Assembly: GCF_028475105.1 (NCBI RefSeq) | Contig: NZ_CP116936.1 | Coordinates: forward strand, 5,579,501 to 5,643,500 | Direction of reading: 5' to 3' | DNA: 64,000 nt | DNA from: Micromonospora sp. LH3U1 | GTDB lineage: Bacteria; Actinomycetota; Actinomycetes; Mycobacteriales; Micromonosporaceae | In this document: positions 32,980-40,039 of the stretch, piece by piece | Layout of the letters: each line of letters starts with the position of its first letter | Position numbering within the stretch: position 1 is the stretch's first letter | Position numbers and translations under genes: made by a program | The notes under the pieces: generated by a model | What the model was told of the DNA's origin: nothing | What the model saw: the letters and a program-made list of their open reading frames with translations, nothing else | Databases searched by the model: none

Positions 32980-34359
32980 TCAGCAGCCGGGGAGGCGCTC
33001 GATCAGGTAGCGCTCGACCTGGTCCAGGGAGACCCGCTCCTGGGCCATGGTGTCCCGGTTGCGCACCGTCACGGCGTTGTCGTCCAGGGTGTCGAAGTCG
33101 ACCGTCACGCAGAACGGGGTGCCGATCTCGTCCTGCCGGCGGTAACGGCGGCCGATCGCCTGCGAGTCGTCGAACTCCACGACCCAGCGCTTGCGCAGCA
33201 GCGTCGCGAGGTCCTTGGCCTTCGGCGACAGCGCCTCGTTGCGGGACAGCGGCAGCACCGCCACCTTGACCGGGGCGAGCCGCGGGTCGAACCGCATCAC
33301 GGTGCGCTTGTCCACGCCGCCCTTGGTGTTCGGCGCCTCGTCCTCGTCGTACGCCTCCAGCAGGAAGGCGAGCACCGCGCGGGTCAGACCCGCGGCCGGC
33401 TCGATGACGTACGGCATCCAGCGCTCACTCTTGGTCTGGTCGAAGTACGACAGGTCGACGCCGGAGTGCTTGCTGTGCGTGGAGAGGTCGAAGTCGGTGC
33501 GGTTGGCGACACCCTCCAGCTCGGCGAACTCGGTGCCGCCGAACTGGAAGCGGTACTCGATGTCCACCGTCCGCTTCGAGTAGTGCGAGAGCTTCTCCTG
33601 CGGGTGCTCGAAGAGGCGCAGGTTGTCCGCCGACAGGCCGAGGTCGAGGTACCAGTTCCAGCGCTCCTGGAGCCAGTAGTCGTGCCACTGCTCGTCGGTG
33701 CCCGGCTCGACGAAGAACTCCATCTCCATCTGCTCGAACTCACGGGTCCGGAAGATGAAGTTGCCCGGGGTGATCTCGTTGCGGAACGACTTGCCGGTCT
33801 GCGCGATGCCGAACGGCGGCTTCTTGCGGGCGACCGTCTCGACGTTCTTGTAGTTGACGAAGATGCCCTGCGCCGTCTCCGGGCGCAGGTAGTGCATGCC
33901 CTCTTCGCTCTCCACCGGGCCCAGGTAGGTCTTCATCAGGCCGTTGAACATCTTCGGCTCGGTGAAGGTGCCCTTGTTGCCGCAGTTGGGGCAGTTCAGC
34001 TCAGCGAGCGACGTCAGCGGCTTGCCGTGCTTGGCCTCGTACGCCTCTTCCAGGTGGTCCGCCCGGAACCGCTTGTGGCAGGACTGGCACTCGGTGAGCG
34101 GGTCGACGAACTCGGCGATGTGGCCGGACGCCTCCCACACCTTGCGGGCCAGGATCACGGCGGAGTCGAGGCCGACGACGTCGTCGCGCTGCTGCACCAT
34201 CGTCTTCCACCACTGACGGCGGACGTTCTCCTTGAGCTCCACGCCGAGCGGGCCGTAGTCCCACGCCGATCGGGTGCCTCCGTAGATCTCGCTGGAGGGG
34301 AAGACGAAGCCTCGTCGCTTGGCGAGGCTGACGACGGCGTCGATACGGTCGGCTGGCAT
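32980..34359 (-). CDS. glyS: Glycyl-tRNA synthetase (class II, homodimeric type)
   Basis: A 459-residue alpha2-type enzyme that charges tRNA-Gly. The class II motifs are visible: motif 1 region YGPLGVELKENVRRQWW, motif 2 KSFRNEITPGNFIFRTREFEQME near residue 190, and motif 3 AAGLTRAVLAFLLEAY near 325. A zinc-knuckle-like insert (CQSCHKRF near 91 and CPNCGNKG near 122) is intact. The C-terminal anticodon-binding domain begins near APVKVAVLPLSRNEAL. AGGAGG lies 5 nt before the ATG. Monocistronic, with a terminator at 32925-32971. Confidence 0.97.
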   Translation of the reverse strand: MPADRIDAVVSLAKRRGFVFPSSEIYGGTRSAWDYGPLGVELKENVRRQWWKTMVQQRDDVVGLDSAVILARKVWEASGHIAEFVDPLTECQSCHKRFRADHLEEAYEAKHGKPLTSLAELNCPNCGNKGTFTEPKMFNGLMKTYLGPVESEEGMHYLRPETAQGIFVNYKNVETVARKKPPFGIAQTGKSFRNEITPGNFIFRTREFEQMEMEFFVEPGTDEQWHDYWLQERWNWYLDLGLSADNLRLFEHPQEKLSHYSKRTVDIEYRFQFGGTEFAELEGVANRTDFDLSTHSKHSGVDLSYFDQTKSERWMPYVIEPAAGLTRAVLAFLLEAYDEDEAPNTKGGVDKRTVMRFDPRLAPVKVAVLPLSRNEALSPKAKDLATLLRKRWVVEFDDSQAIGRRYRRQDEIGTPFCVTVDFDTLDDNAVTVRNRDTMAQERVSLDQVERYLIERLPGC

Positions 34360-34473
34360 GTTTCCTCCTACGCCGGCTGGCGGTCGGCGGGGGCGAGATG
34401 TGGATGGAACGGTCAGTTCGGGACAACGGTACGACGACCGTCGCCCTGAGCCCAGCAGAATACCGGGGGCGGG

Positions 34474-34953
34474 TCAGCTGACCCCGCAGACCTCCACGCC
34501 ACCGGTCTGACCGTCCTGGCCGAGGCTGACCTGCTGCCGCTCCCGGTCGCCGCCGGCAAGCGTCACGTCGACCGGCACGGTGAGGTTGGTGGTGTCCACC
34601 TCGCCCACCCGGAACCCGGCGACCTGAGGTTCGGCTGCGGCGCGCCGCTCGAACTCGGGCCGTGACTCGCGCCGCTGTGCGTCGTCGCAGAGCTGCTCGT
34701 ACGCCCGCCCGTAGTTCCGCTCGACCAGGGCCTGGTAGTAGTCGCCGGTCACGGTGCGAGCCTGCTCCCGGATCGCCTGCACGCCGCTGACGGCCAGGCC
34801 GACGACGGCGGCGCCGCCCCCGCCACAGCAGAGCAGCACGGCGAGCGCGCCGACGCCGAGGCCGATCCAGAGCCGAGTCCGGCGGCCCTCGGTGGGTGGC
34901 GCGGCAAACGGCGGAGCCACCCCGGGACCGGGTGGCGGGGCGGGTGCGGTCAT
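34474..34953 (-). CDS. Membrane-anchored hypothetical protein (DUF4878-like)
   Basis: A 159-residue protein. The Pro-rich cytoplasmic N-terminus (MTAPAPPPGPGVAPPFAAPP) is followed by one membrane helix at about 28-58 containing a CCGGGG stretch, then an extracellular domain with TGDYYQALVERNYGRAYEQLCDD. That pattern is typical of the small NTF2-like DUF4878/lumazine-binding-like domains of actinobacteria, which are often fused to Pro-rich anchors. No catalytic residues are evident. Not obviously cotranscribed with glyS; function unknown. Confidence 0.7.
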   Translation of the reverse strand: MTAPAPPPGPGVAPPFAAPPTEGRRTRLWIGLGVGALAVLLCCGGGGAAVVGLAVSGVQAIREQARTVTGDYYQALVERNYGRAYEQLCDDAQRRESRPEFERRAAAEPQVAGFRVGEVDTTNLTVPVDVTLAGGDRERQQVSLGQDGQTGGVEVCGVS

Positions 34954-34977
34954 AGGAGCAGCGTAGTGTCCAGCGGC

Positions 34978-35319
34978 TCAGCGGTAAGGACCCGCAGCCC
35001 GATCACTCTCGGCGACAACCACGGCCCCACCGGGTGCCGCGGTGGCCAGCGCCTCGTACGCCGAGGGTTCGTCGACCGACTCGGCGAGCAGCGGCACGGC
35101 GCTGACCTTGACCTCGAAGGCACCGAGCGCCCGCCGGTACGTGCCGACCGACTCCCACTCGGTGACCAGTGACCAGTACCGGGGATCGTCGAGCGCCCGG
35201 ACCAGTTGACCGCGCAGGTAGCCGGGGCGGGCGGCCAGTGCGGTGAGGGCGGCGTGCGCCCGTTCGGTGAAGTCCTCGGCGACATCGACGTCGACCACGA
35301 ACCGGTTGGTCACCAGCAA
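34978..35319 (-). CDS. Antibiotic biosynthesis monooxygenase (ABM) domain protein
   Basis: A 113-residue ferredoxin-like single-domain protein. LVTNRFVVDVDVAEDFTERAHAALTALAARPGYLRGQLVRALDDP and RYWSLVTEWESVGTYRRAL are the family's core strands and helix. TTG at 35319 is used as start because GAGG lies 8 nt upstream; an in-frame GTG two codons on is possible. Members act as cofactor-free monooxygenases or haem-degrading enzymes (IsdG/MhuD), but most are uncharacterised. It diverges from the small membrane-protein gene at 35349. Confidence 0.78.
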   Translation of the reverse strand: MLVTNRFVVDVDVAEDFTERAHAALTALAARPGYLRGQLVRALDDPRYWSLVTEWESVGTYRRALGAFEVKVSAVPLLAESVDEPSAYEALATAAPGGAVVVAESDRAAGPYR

Positions 35320-35348
35320 CGGGGGTCCCTCCTCGTAGAGTCTGTGGG

Positions 35349-35606
35349 ATGCAGCGTACGCAGCGCCCCTTGCTGGCCCGGCTGGCCGGGGCCAACCCCA
35401 CGTCGGTGTTCCTGCTCACCCTGGTGGTGGTGCTGGTGGCGTTCTTCACGCCCGGGGTGATCGGCGGGTTGCTGACGCTCGCCCTCGCCGCGGTCCTGAT
35501 CACCCTGTTGGCGACGACCTGGGCGGTTCAGGCGCCACAGACCCGGGTGATTCGACTCGTGATGCTGACCCTGCTCGTGACGGTGGGCCTCGCGAAGCTG
35601 CTCTGA
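35349..35606 (+). CDS. Small two- to three-helix membrane protein
   Basis: An 85-residue protein with a basic N-terminus (MQRTQRPLLARLAG) and hydrophobic segments at about 18-33, 38-56 and 67-83. No domain is recognised. GAGTCTGTGGG precedes the ATG. It is transcribed toward the zinc-uptake operon but ends before the candidate Zur box, so it is probably separate. Such short actinobacterial membrane proteins are conserved but undescribed. Confidence 0.65.
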   Translation: MQRTQRPLLARLAGANPTSVFLLTLVVVLVAFFTPGVIGGLLTLALAAVLITLLATTWAVQAPQTRVIRLVMLTLLVTVGLAKLL

Positions 35607-35624
35607 CATGCAATCATGCGTTTT

Positions 35625-35645
35625 TGACAATCATTATCGTTGCCA
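35625..35645. promoter_or_regulatory. Candidate Zur operator of the zinc-uptake operon
   Basis: TGACAATCATTATCGTTGCCA is an imperfect AT-rich dyad (CAAT-ATTAT-GTTG) within the GC-rich genome, 16 bp upstream of the znuA-like start. Its TNATNATTATC-like core resembles Fur/Zur family boxes. With zur itself at the end of the operon, zinc-dependent repression is likely. Confidence 0.65.
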
Positions 35646-35660
35646 CGGACAGTTGACGAC

Positions 35661-36608
35661 ATGACCAACCGCACCACGTCCCGTGTCCTGGCCGCCGCGA
35701 CCGCCCTCCTCGCCCTGGGTGCCGGGGCCGGCTGCTCCGTCGGCGGTGCCGCCGGCGCCGACCCCCAACGGGTCGACGTGGTGGCCGCGTTCTACCCCCT
35801 CCAGTTTCTGGCCGAGCGGATCGGCGGCGACGCGGTCCGGGTGACCAACCTGGCCAAGCCCGGTGCCGAGCCGCACGACCTGGAGCTCAACCCGAGCCAG
35901 GTCGGTCAGGTCGCCGAGGCGGAGCTGATCGTCTACCTCAAGGGTTTCCAGCCCGCGGTGGATGACGCCGTCGCGCAGAACGGTGGCGACCGGACGTTCG
36001 ACGTGACCACCGTGCAGCCGCTGTTGAACGCGACCGCTGGCGGGCACAACCACGAGGGCGAGGAGGGGCACGCCGAGGAGGGCAACGGCGGCAAGGACCC
36101 ACACGTCTGGCTCGACCCGACCCGGCTGGCCGGCATCGGTGACCAGCTCGCCCAACGGCTTGGCAAGGCCGACCCGGGCCACGCCGCCGACTACACCGCC
36201 CGTGCCGCGGCGCTACGCGCCGACCTGACGACCCTGGACGGCGAGTTCACGCACGGCCTGGCCACCTGCCAGCGGCGGGAGATCGTGACCAGCCACGCCG
36301 CGTTCGGCTACCTCGCCGACCGCTACCAGCTCGACCAGGTCGGCATCACCGGGCTGAGCCCCGACGTCGAGCCCTCGCCGCAGCGGCTCGCGCACGTGAT
36401 CGAGGAGGCGAAGGAGCACCACGCCACCACGATCTTCTTCGAGACCCTGGTCAGCCCGAAGGTCGCCGAGACCATCGCCGGTCAGGTCGGCGCGAAGACC
36501 GCTGTGCTGGACCCGATCGAAGGACTCGCCGCCGGCAGCAACGGGGACTACCTTTCGGTGATGCGTACGAACCTGCAGACCCTGCAGACGGCCTTGAGCT
36601 GCTCGTGA
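35661..36608 (+). CDS. znuA: Zinc ABC transporter substrate-binding lipoprotein (ZnuA/AdcA-like)
   Basis: A 315-residue metal-binding receptor. The signal peptide ends in the lipobox GAGAGC near residue 25. The cluster A-I motifs are intact: VDVVAAFYPLQFLAERIGGD, the first ligand His in KPGAEPHDLELNPSQV near 72, a His/Glu-rich loop (about 130-147, GGHNHEGEEGHAEE), DPHVWLDPTRL, and SHAAFGYLADRYQL. The His-rich loop favours zinc over manganese. ATG at 35661 gives the signal peptide start. The stop overlaps the znuC GTG (GTGA). Confidence 0.9.
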   Translation: MTNRTTSRVLAAATALLALGAGAGCSVGGAAGADPQRVDVVAAFYPLQFLAERIGGDAVRVTNLAKPGAEPHDLELNPSQVGQVAEAELIVYLKGFQPAVDDAVAQNGGDRTFDVTTVQPLLNATAGGHNHEGEEGHAEEGNGGKDPHVWLDPTRLAGIGDQLAQRLGKADPGHAADYTARAAALRADLTTLDGEFTHGLATCQRREIVTSHAAFGYLADRYQLDQVGITGLSPDVEPSPQRLAHVIEEAKEHHATTIFFETLVSPKVAETIAGQVGAKTAVLDPIEGLAAGSNGDYLSVMRTNLQTLQTALSCS

Positions 36609-37364
36609 CCTCACCTGTCATCACCGTCGAGCACGGCGTGGTCGGCTACGACGGCCGCCCCGTGCTCCGGGACATCTCGCTCACCGTGACCGCCGGTGAG
36701 GTGGTCGCGGTGCTCGGTGCCAACGGCTCCGGCAAGTCCACCCTGATCCGCGCCGTGCTCGGGCTGGTGCCGATCAGCGCCGGCTCGGTCACCCTCTTCG
36801 ACCGGCCGTTGCGCCGCTTCCGGCAGTGGGCACGCATCGGGTACGTCCCGCAGCGCCTGGGCGCAGGTGGCGGCGTACCGGCCACCGTCCGCGAGGTGGT
36901 GGCCTCCGGCCGGCTGGCCCGCCGGGGTGCTCCGCCCGCCGGGTCGAGCCGACCGGGCCGCCGTCGACGCCGCACTTCTGGCGGTCGGGCTCGCCGACCG
37001 CGCCAGCGACCCGGTGTCCACGCTCTCCGGGGGCCAGCAGCAGCGCACCCTGATCGCCCGCGCACTGGCCGGTCAACCGGAGCTGCTGGTCCTCGACGAG
37101 CCCACCGCCGGGGTCGACGCGGCCAGCCAGGAGGCGTTCGCCGACGCGCTGCGCGACTTCGTCGGCGACGGCGGGACGGTGCTGCTGGTCGCCCACGAGC
37201 TGGGCCCGCTGCGACCGGTGATCAGCCGGGCTGTCGTCGTCCACGAGGGCGGCATCTGTCACGACGGCGCGGTGCCGGACCCGGCCGGCCATCACGCGGA
37301 GCCCGACCACGACCACGTGCACCCGCACGGTCCCGACGAGCCCGCCGGGCTGTGGAGCAACTGA
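36605..37364 (+). CDS. znuC: Zinc ABC transporter ATP-binding protein ZnuC (apparent frameshift)
   Basis: The reading frame from GTG 36605 carries Walker A VLGANGSGKSTL near residue 40 and GYVPQRL with VREVVASGRLARRG. At the G run 36924-36927 similarity jumps to the next frame, which continues RPPGRADRAAVDAALLAVGL, signature TLSGGQQQRTLIARALAG, Walker B LLVLDEPTAGVD and VLLVAHELGPL, ending with a His-rich tail (AGHHAEPDHDHVHPHG). Removing one G restores a 252-residue protein of normal length. It powers zinc import with the flanking gene products; znuB begins 3 bp after the stop. Confidence 0.85.
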
Positions 37365-37367
37365 CGC

Positions 37368-38234
37368 ATGGAACTCTTCCAGTACCCCTACATGCAGCGC
37401 GCCCTGATCGGCGCGCTGGTGATCGGCCTGGCCGCGCCGGCGCTCGGCATCTACCTGGTGCAGCGCCGGCTGGCGTTGATCGGTGACGGTGTCGGGCACG
37501 TGGCGTTGACCGGCGTCGGCGCCGGTTTGCTGCTCAACCGCTCGCCGGTGCTGGTCGCGGTGATCGCCGCCACCATCGGCGCGATCGCCATCGAGGTGGT
37601 CCGCGCCCGCGGGCGTACGTCCGGTGACCTGGCCCTGGCCCTGCTCTTCTACGGCGGCATCGCGGGCGGCGTGCTGCTGGTCGGCCTCTCCGACGCGACG
37701 AGCGCGAACCTCAACGCGTACCTGTTCGGGTCCCTGACCACCATCTCGCCCGGCGACCTGGCCACCATCGGGGTGCTCGGCGCGGCGATCCTGATCACGA
37801 TGATCGCGTTGCGCCCGGCGCTCTTCGCGGTCAGTCACGACGAGGAGTACGCCCGGGTCTCCGGCCTCCCGGTGCGCACGCTGAACCTGTTGATCGCGGT
37901 CGCCACCGCGGTCACCGTGACCATCGCGATGCGGGCCGTCGGCGTGCTGCTGATCAGCGCACTGATGGTGGTGCCGGTCGCCACCGCCCAGCAGGTCACC
38001 CGGGGCTTCCGCAGCACCATGGCGGCCGCGATGGCGCTCGGGTTCTTCGCCGCCGGCTCCGGTGTCTGGGTGGCGGCCACGGCGGACACCGCGCCGGGTG
38101 CCTCGGTGGTGCTGGTGGCGATCGCCTCCTTCCTGGTGGTGGCCGTGGCCGGCGGCGTCTGGCGGGCGCTGCGCCGCCGGGCGACACCGACCGCCGCGAT
38201 GACACCGGAGCCGCACGAGGTCGTGCTGGGTTGA
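37368..38234 (+). CDS. znuB: Zinc ABC transporter permease ZnuB
   Basis: A 288-residue ABC-3 family permease with about eight hydrophobic segments. It begins MELFQYPYMQRALIGALVIG and contains LVQRRLALIGDGVGHVALTGVG near residue 32, the conserved metal-permease motif, and MRAVGVLLISALMVVPVATAQQV near 190. It forms the membrane channel for zinc delivered by the ZnuA-like receptor. The start is 3 bp after the znuC stop, so translation is coupled. Confidence 0.93.
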   Translation: MELFQYPYMQRALIGALVIGLAAPALGIYLVQRRLALIGDGVGHVALTGVGAGLLLNRSPVLVAVIAATIGAIAIEVVRARGRTSGDLALALLFYGGIAGGVLLVGLSDATSANLNAYLFGSLTTISPGDLATIGVLGAAILITMIALRPALFAVSHDEEYARVSGLPVRTLNLLIAVATAVTVTIAMRAVGVLLISALMVVPVATAQQVTRGFRSTMAAAMALGFFAAGSGVWVAATADTAPGASVVLVAIASFLVVAVAGGVWRALRRRATPTAAMTPEPHEVVLG

Positions 38235-38255
38235 TCCTGATCAGCGAAAGGCTGG

Positions 38256-38270
38256 CGGTATTGGTTACCG
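38256..38270. promoter_or_regulatory. Possible operator before smtB-zur
   Basis: CGGTA-TTGGT-TACCG is a 5-bp-arm dyad 8 bp upstream of the ArsR-type start. It could serve SmtB or Zur autoregulation, and hence an internal promoter. Arms are short, so confidence is low. Confidence 0.3.
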
Positions 38271-38277
38271 TTGCGGA

Positions 38278-38577
38278 ATGACCAGCGCCACGGGCTACGA
38301 CGGGTTCGACGGGGCCAGCGAGTTGCTCCGCGCCCTGTCCGCGCCCATCCGGCTGGCAATCGTCAGCGAGCTGGCCGGCGGTGAGCGGTGCGTGCACGAG
38401 CTGGTGGAAAAGCTCGGCGCCGCGCAACCGCTGGTCTCCCAGCACCTGCGGGTGCTGCGCGGCGCGGGCGTGGTGCGGGGTTCCCGCCGAGGTCGGGAGA
38501 TCGCCTACAGCCTGGTCGACGAGCACGTCGCGCACATCGTGGCAGACGCCGTCAGCCATGCCGGGGAGGGACCATGA
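38278..38577 (+). CDS. ArsR/SmtB-family metalloregulator
   Basis: A 99-residue winged-helix repressor. LLRALSAPIRLAIVSELAGGERCVHEL leads into the recognition helix AAQPLVSQHLRVLRGAGVV. The C-terminal helix has DEHVAHIVADAVSHAGE, whose Asp/His residues match the alpha5 zinc site of SmtB-type sensors. It lies between znuB and zur; the pairing of an ArsR-type sensor with Zur is the arrangement of the mycobacterial smtB-zur operon, in which SmtB relieves repression when zinc is high. The stop overlaps the zur ATG as ATGA. Confidence 0.88.
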   Translation: MTSATGYDGFDGASELLRALSAPIRLAIVSELAGGERCVHELVEKLGAAQPLVSQHLRVLRGAGVVRGSRRGREIAYSLVDEHVAHIVADAVSHAGEGP

Positions 38578-38972
38578 GCGAGAGCAGCGCAGCGCTGCGC
38601 AACACCCGGCAGCGCTCGGCGGTGAGCGCGCTGCTGGCCGAGATGGAAGGCTTCCACAGCGCCCAGGACCTGCACGCGATGCTGCGGCAGCGCGGCGAGC
38701 GGGTCGGCCTGACCACCGTCTACCGCACCCTGCAGGGGTTGGCCGACGCGGGTGAGATCGACGTGATGCGTCCGCCGGGCGGCGAGCACCTCTACCGTCG
38801 GTGCAGCGAGGGCCACCACCACCACCTGGTCTGCCGGGCCTGCGGGCGCACCGTGGAGGTGGCCGGCCCGGCGGTGGAGAGCTGGGCCGACCGGGTCGCC
38901 GCGCAGCACGGCTACGCCGACGTCAGCCACACCCTGGAGATCTTCGGCACCTGCCCGACCTGCGTCCACTGA
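38574..38972 (+). CDS. zur: Zinc uptake regulator Zur (Fur family)
   Basis: A 132-residue Fur-family repressor. The DNA-binding domain contains TRQRSAVSALLAEMEGFHSAQDLHAML and VGLTTVYRTLQGLADAGEID. The metal-binding segment EGHHHHLVCRACGRTVEV holds His ligands and the first Cys pair; FGTCPTCVH at the C-terminus supplies the second. Structural zinc therefore appears intact. With zinc bound it should repress the znu genes upstream through a site such as 35625-35645. Translationally coupled to the ArsR gene. Confidence 0.92.
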   Translation: MSESSAALRNTRQRSAVSALLAEMEGFHSAQDLHAMLRQRGERVGLTTVYRTLQGLADAGEIDVMRPPGGEHLYRRCSEGHHHHLVCRACGRTVEVAGPAVESWADRVAAQHGYADVSHTLEIFGTCPTCVH

Positions 38973-39018
38973 CACCCGCGCCCCGGCCGCCAGCGGCCCG
39001 GACCACCTTCGTAAATCG

Positions 39019-39080
39019 CGCTCGATCAAGGATGTAGTGGCCTCCGGAGCACAGCGACGCCACTACTTCCTCGATCCAGC
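39019..39080. terminator. Long imperfect hairpin after zur
   Basis: Arms of 22 nt at 39019-39041 and 39059-39080 (GATGTAGTGGC against GCCACTACTTCC) with three mismatches and a 17-nt loop, about 46 bp after the zur stop. Probable terminator of the zinc operon. Confidence 0.7.
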
Positions 39081-39163
39081 ACGATCTTGCTGCGTCGATG
39101 GTCGGTCGCCGCCCCCGGGTTGACGGGTGCCCCGCCGGGTCCGTTCGTGGCACGCTGTCCGGC

Positions 39164-39772
39164 GTGAAGATCTACGCCGATCGGTTTCCGACCGCCGCCC
39201 GCCAGTTGCTCACCGACCTGCTCGTCGTCGCCTGGGTGTACGTCGCGATCCGCGGCGCGCTCTGGCTGCACGACCTGGTGCAGAAGCTCGCCGTACCCGG
39301 GCAGAAGCTGGAAGGTGCCGGCAGCGGGCTCGCCGACAACCTCGGCGAAGCCGGCAGCAAGGTCGGCCGGGTGCCGCTGGTCGGCGACGAGCTGACCGCA
39401 CCCTTCCAACGCGCCGCCGACGCCGCCCGGTCACTCGCCGACGCGGGCCGCGACCAGCAGCAACTGGTCGACCAGCTCGCCCTCGCCCTCGCCATCGCGG
39501 TGCTGATCTTCCCGCTCGGTCTGGTGCTCTTCGGTTGGCTGCCGCTGCGGGTCCGGTGGATGCGCCGGGCTGGGTCAGCCGCGAAGCTCGCTGCCGGCCC
39601 GGCCGGCCGGGACCTGCTCGCCCTGCGCGCGCTGGCCACCCAGCCGCTGGGCCGGCTGACCCGGATCGCTCCGGACGTCGCCGAGGCGTGGCGACGTGGC
39701 GACGACGAAACCGTCGACGCCCTGGCCGCGTTGGAGCTGCGCCAACTCGGCCTGCGCGGTAGAGGCCGCTAA
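39164..39772 (+). CDS. Hypothetical membrane protein
   Basis: A 202-residue protein not recognised as a named family. It begins VKIYADRFPTAARQLLTDLL and has one membrane segment at about 17-35 and a second at about 105-128 (LALALAIAVLIFPLGLVLFG). The region between is a Gly/Ala-rich, probably extracytoplasmic stretch. The C-terminal part is helical with LLALRALATQPLGRLTRIAPDV. The start is GTG at 39164, without a strong RBS. It is followed by a 55-residue membrane protein 9 bp on, probably in the same transcript. Confidence 0.65.
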   Translation: MKIYADRFPTAARQLLTDLLVVAWVYVAIRGALWLHDLVQKLAVPGQKLEGAGSGLADNLGEAGSKVGRVPLVGDELTAPFQRAADAARSLADAGRDQQQLVDQLALALAIAVLIFPLGLVLFGWLPLRVRWMRRAGSAAKLAAGPAGRDLLALRALATQPLGRLTRIAPDVAEAWRRGDDETVDALAALELRQLGLRGRGR

Positions 39773-39781
39773 GGTCTTCGG

Positions 39782-39949
39782 GTGTTCTACTTCCTGATCG
39801 TCATCGCCGTCCTGCTGCTCGGCTACGCCGCTGTCCTGGTCAGCTTCGTGCGCCGGGGCAAGAAGATCCCACCGTCGGCGTACCTGGGTCTAGCCGCGCT
39901 CAACGGTTTGATCCTGGCGGCGGTGCTGGCCTGGGCGATCTCCCGCTGA
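39782..39949 (+). CDS. Small two-helix membrane protein (55 residues)
   Basis: A GTG-started frame reading MFYFLIVIAVLLLGYAAVL, a short basic loop FVRRGKKIPPSAYLG, then LAALNGLILAAVLAWAISR before TGA. Two clean hydrophobic helices around a positive loop, GC-rich third positions and tight spacing (9 bp) to the upstream membrane-protein gene support it as real. No known family. AGGTCTTCGG upstream is at best a weak RBS. Confidence 0.6.
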   Translation: MFYFLIVIAVLLLGYAAVLVSFVRRGKKIPPSAYLGLAALNGLILAAVLAWAISR

Positions 39950-40039
39950 CCTGCGCCGTCGACGCCACCGCCGGCTACACGCCGGTCGACGACGCCGAAG
40001 ATGGCCCGCCCGGAGCGGAGCAGCGCCGGGCGGTGTGGG

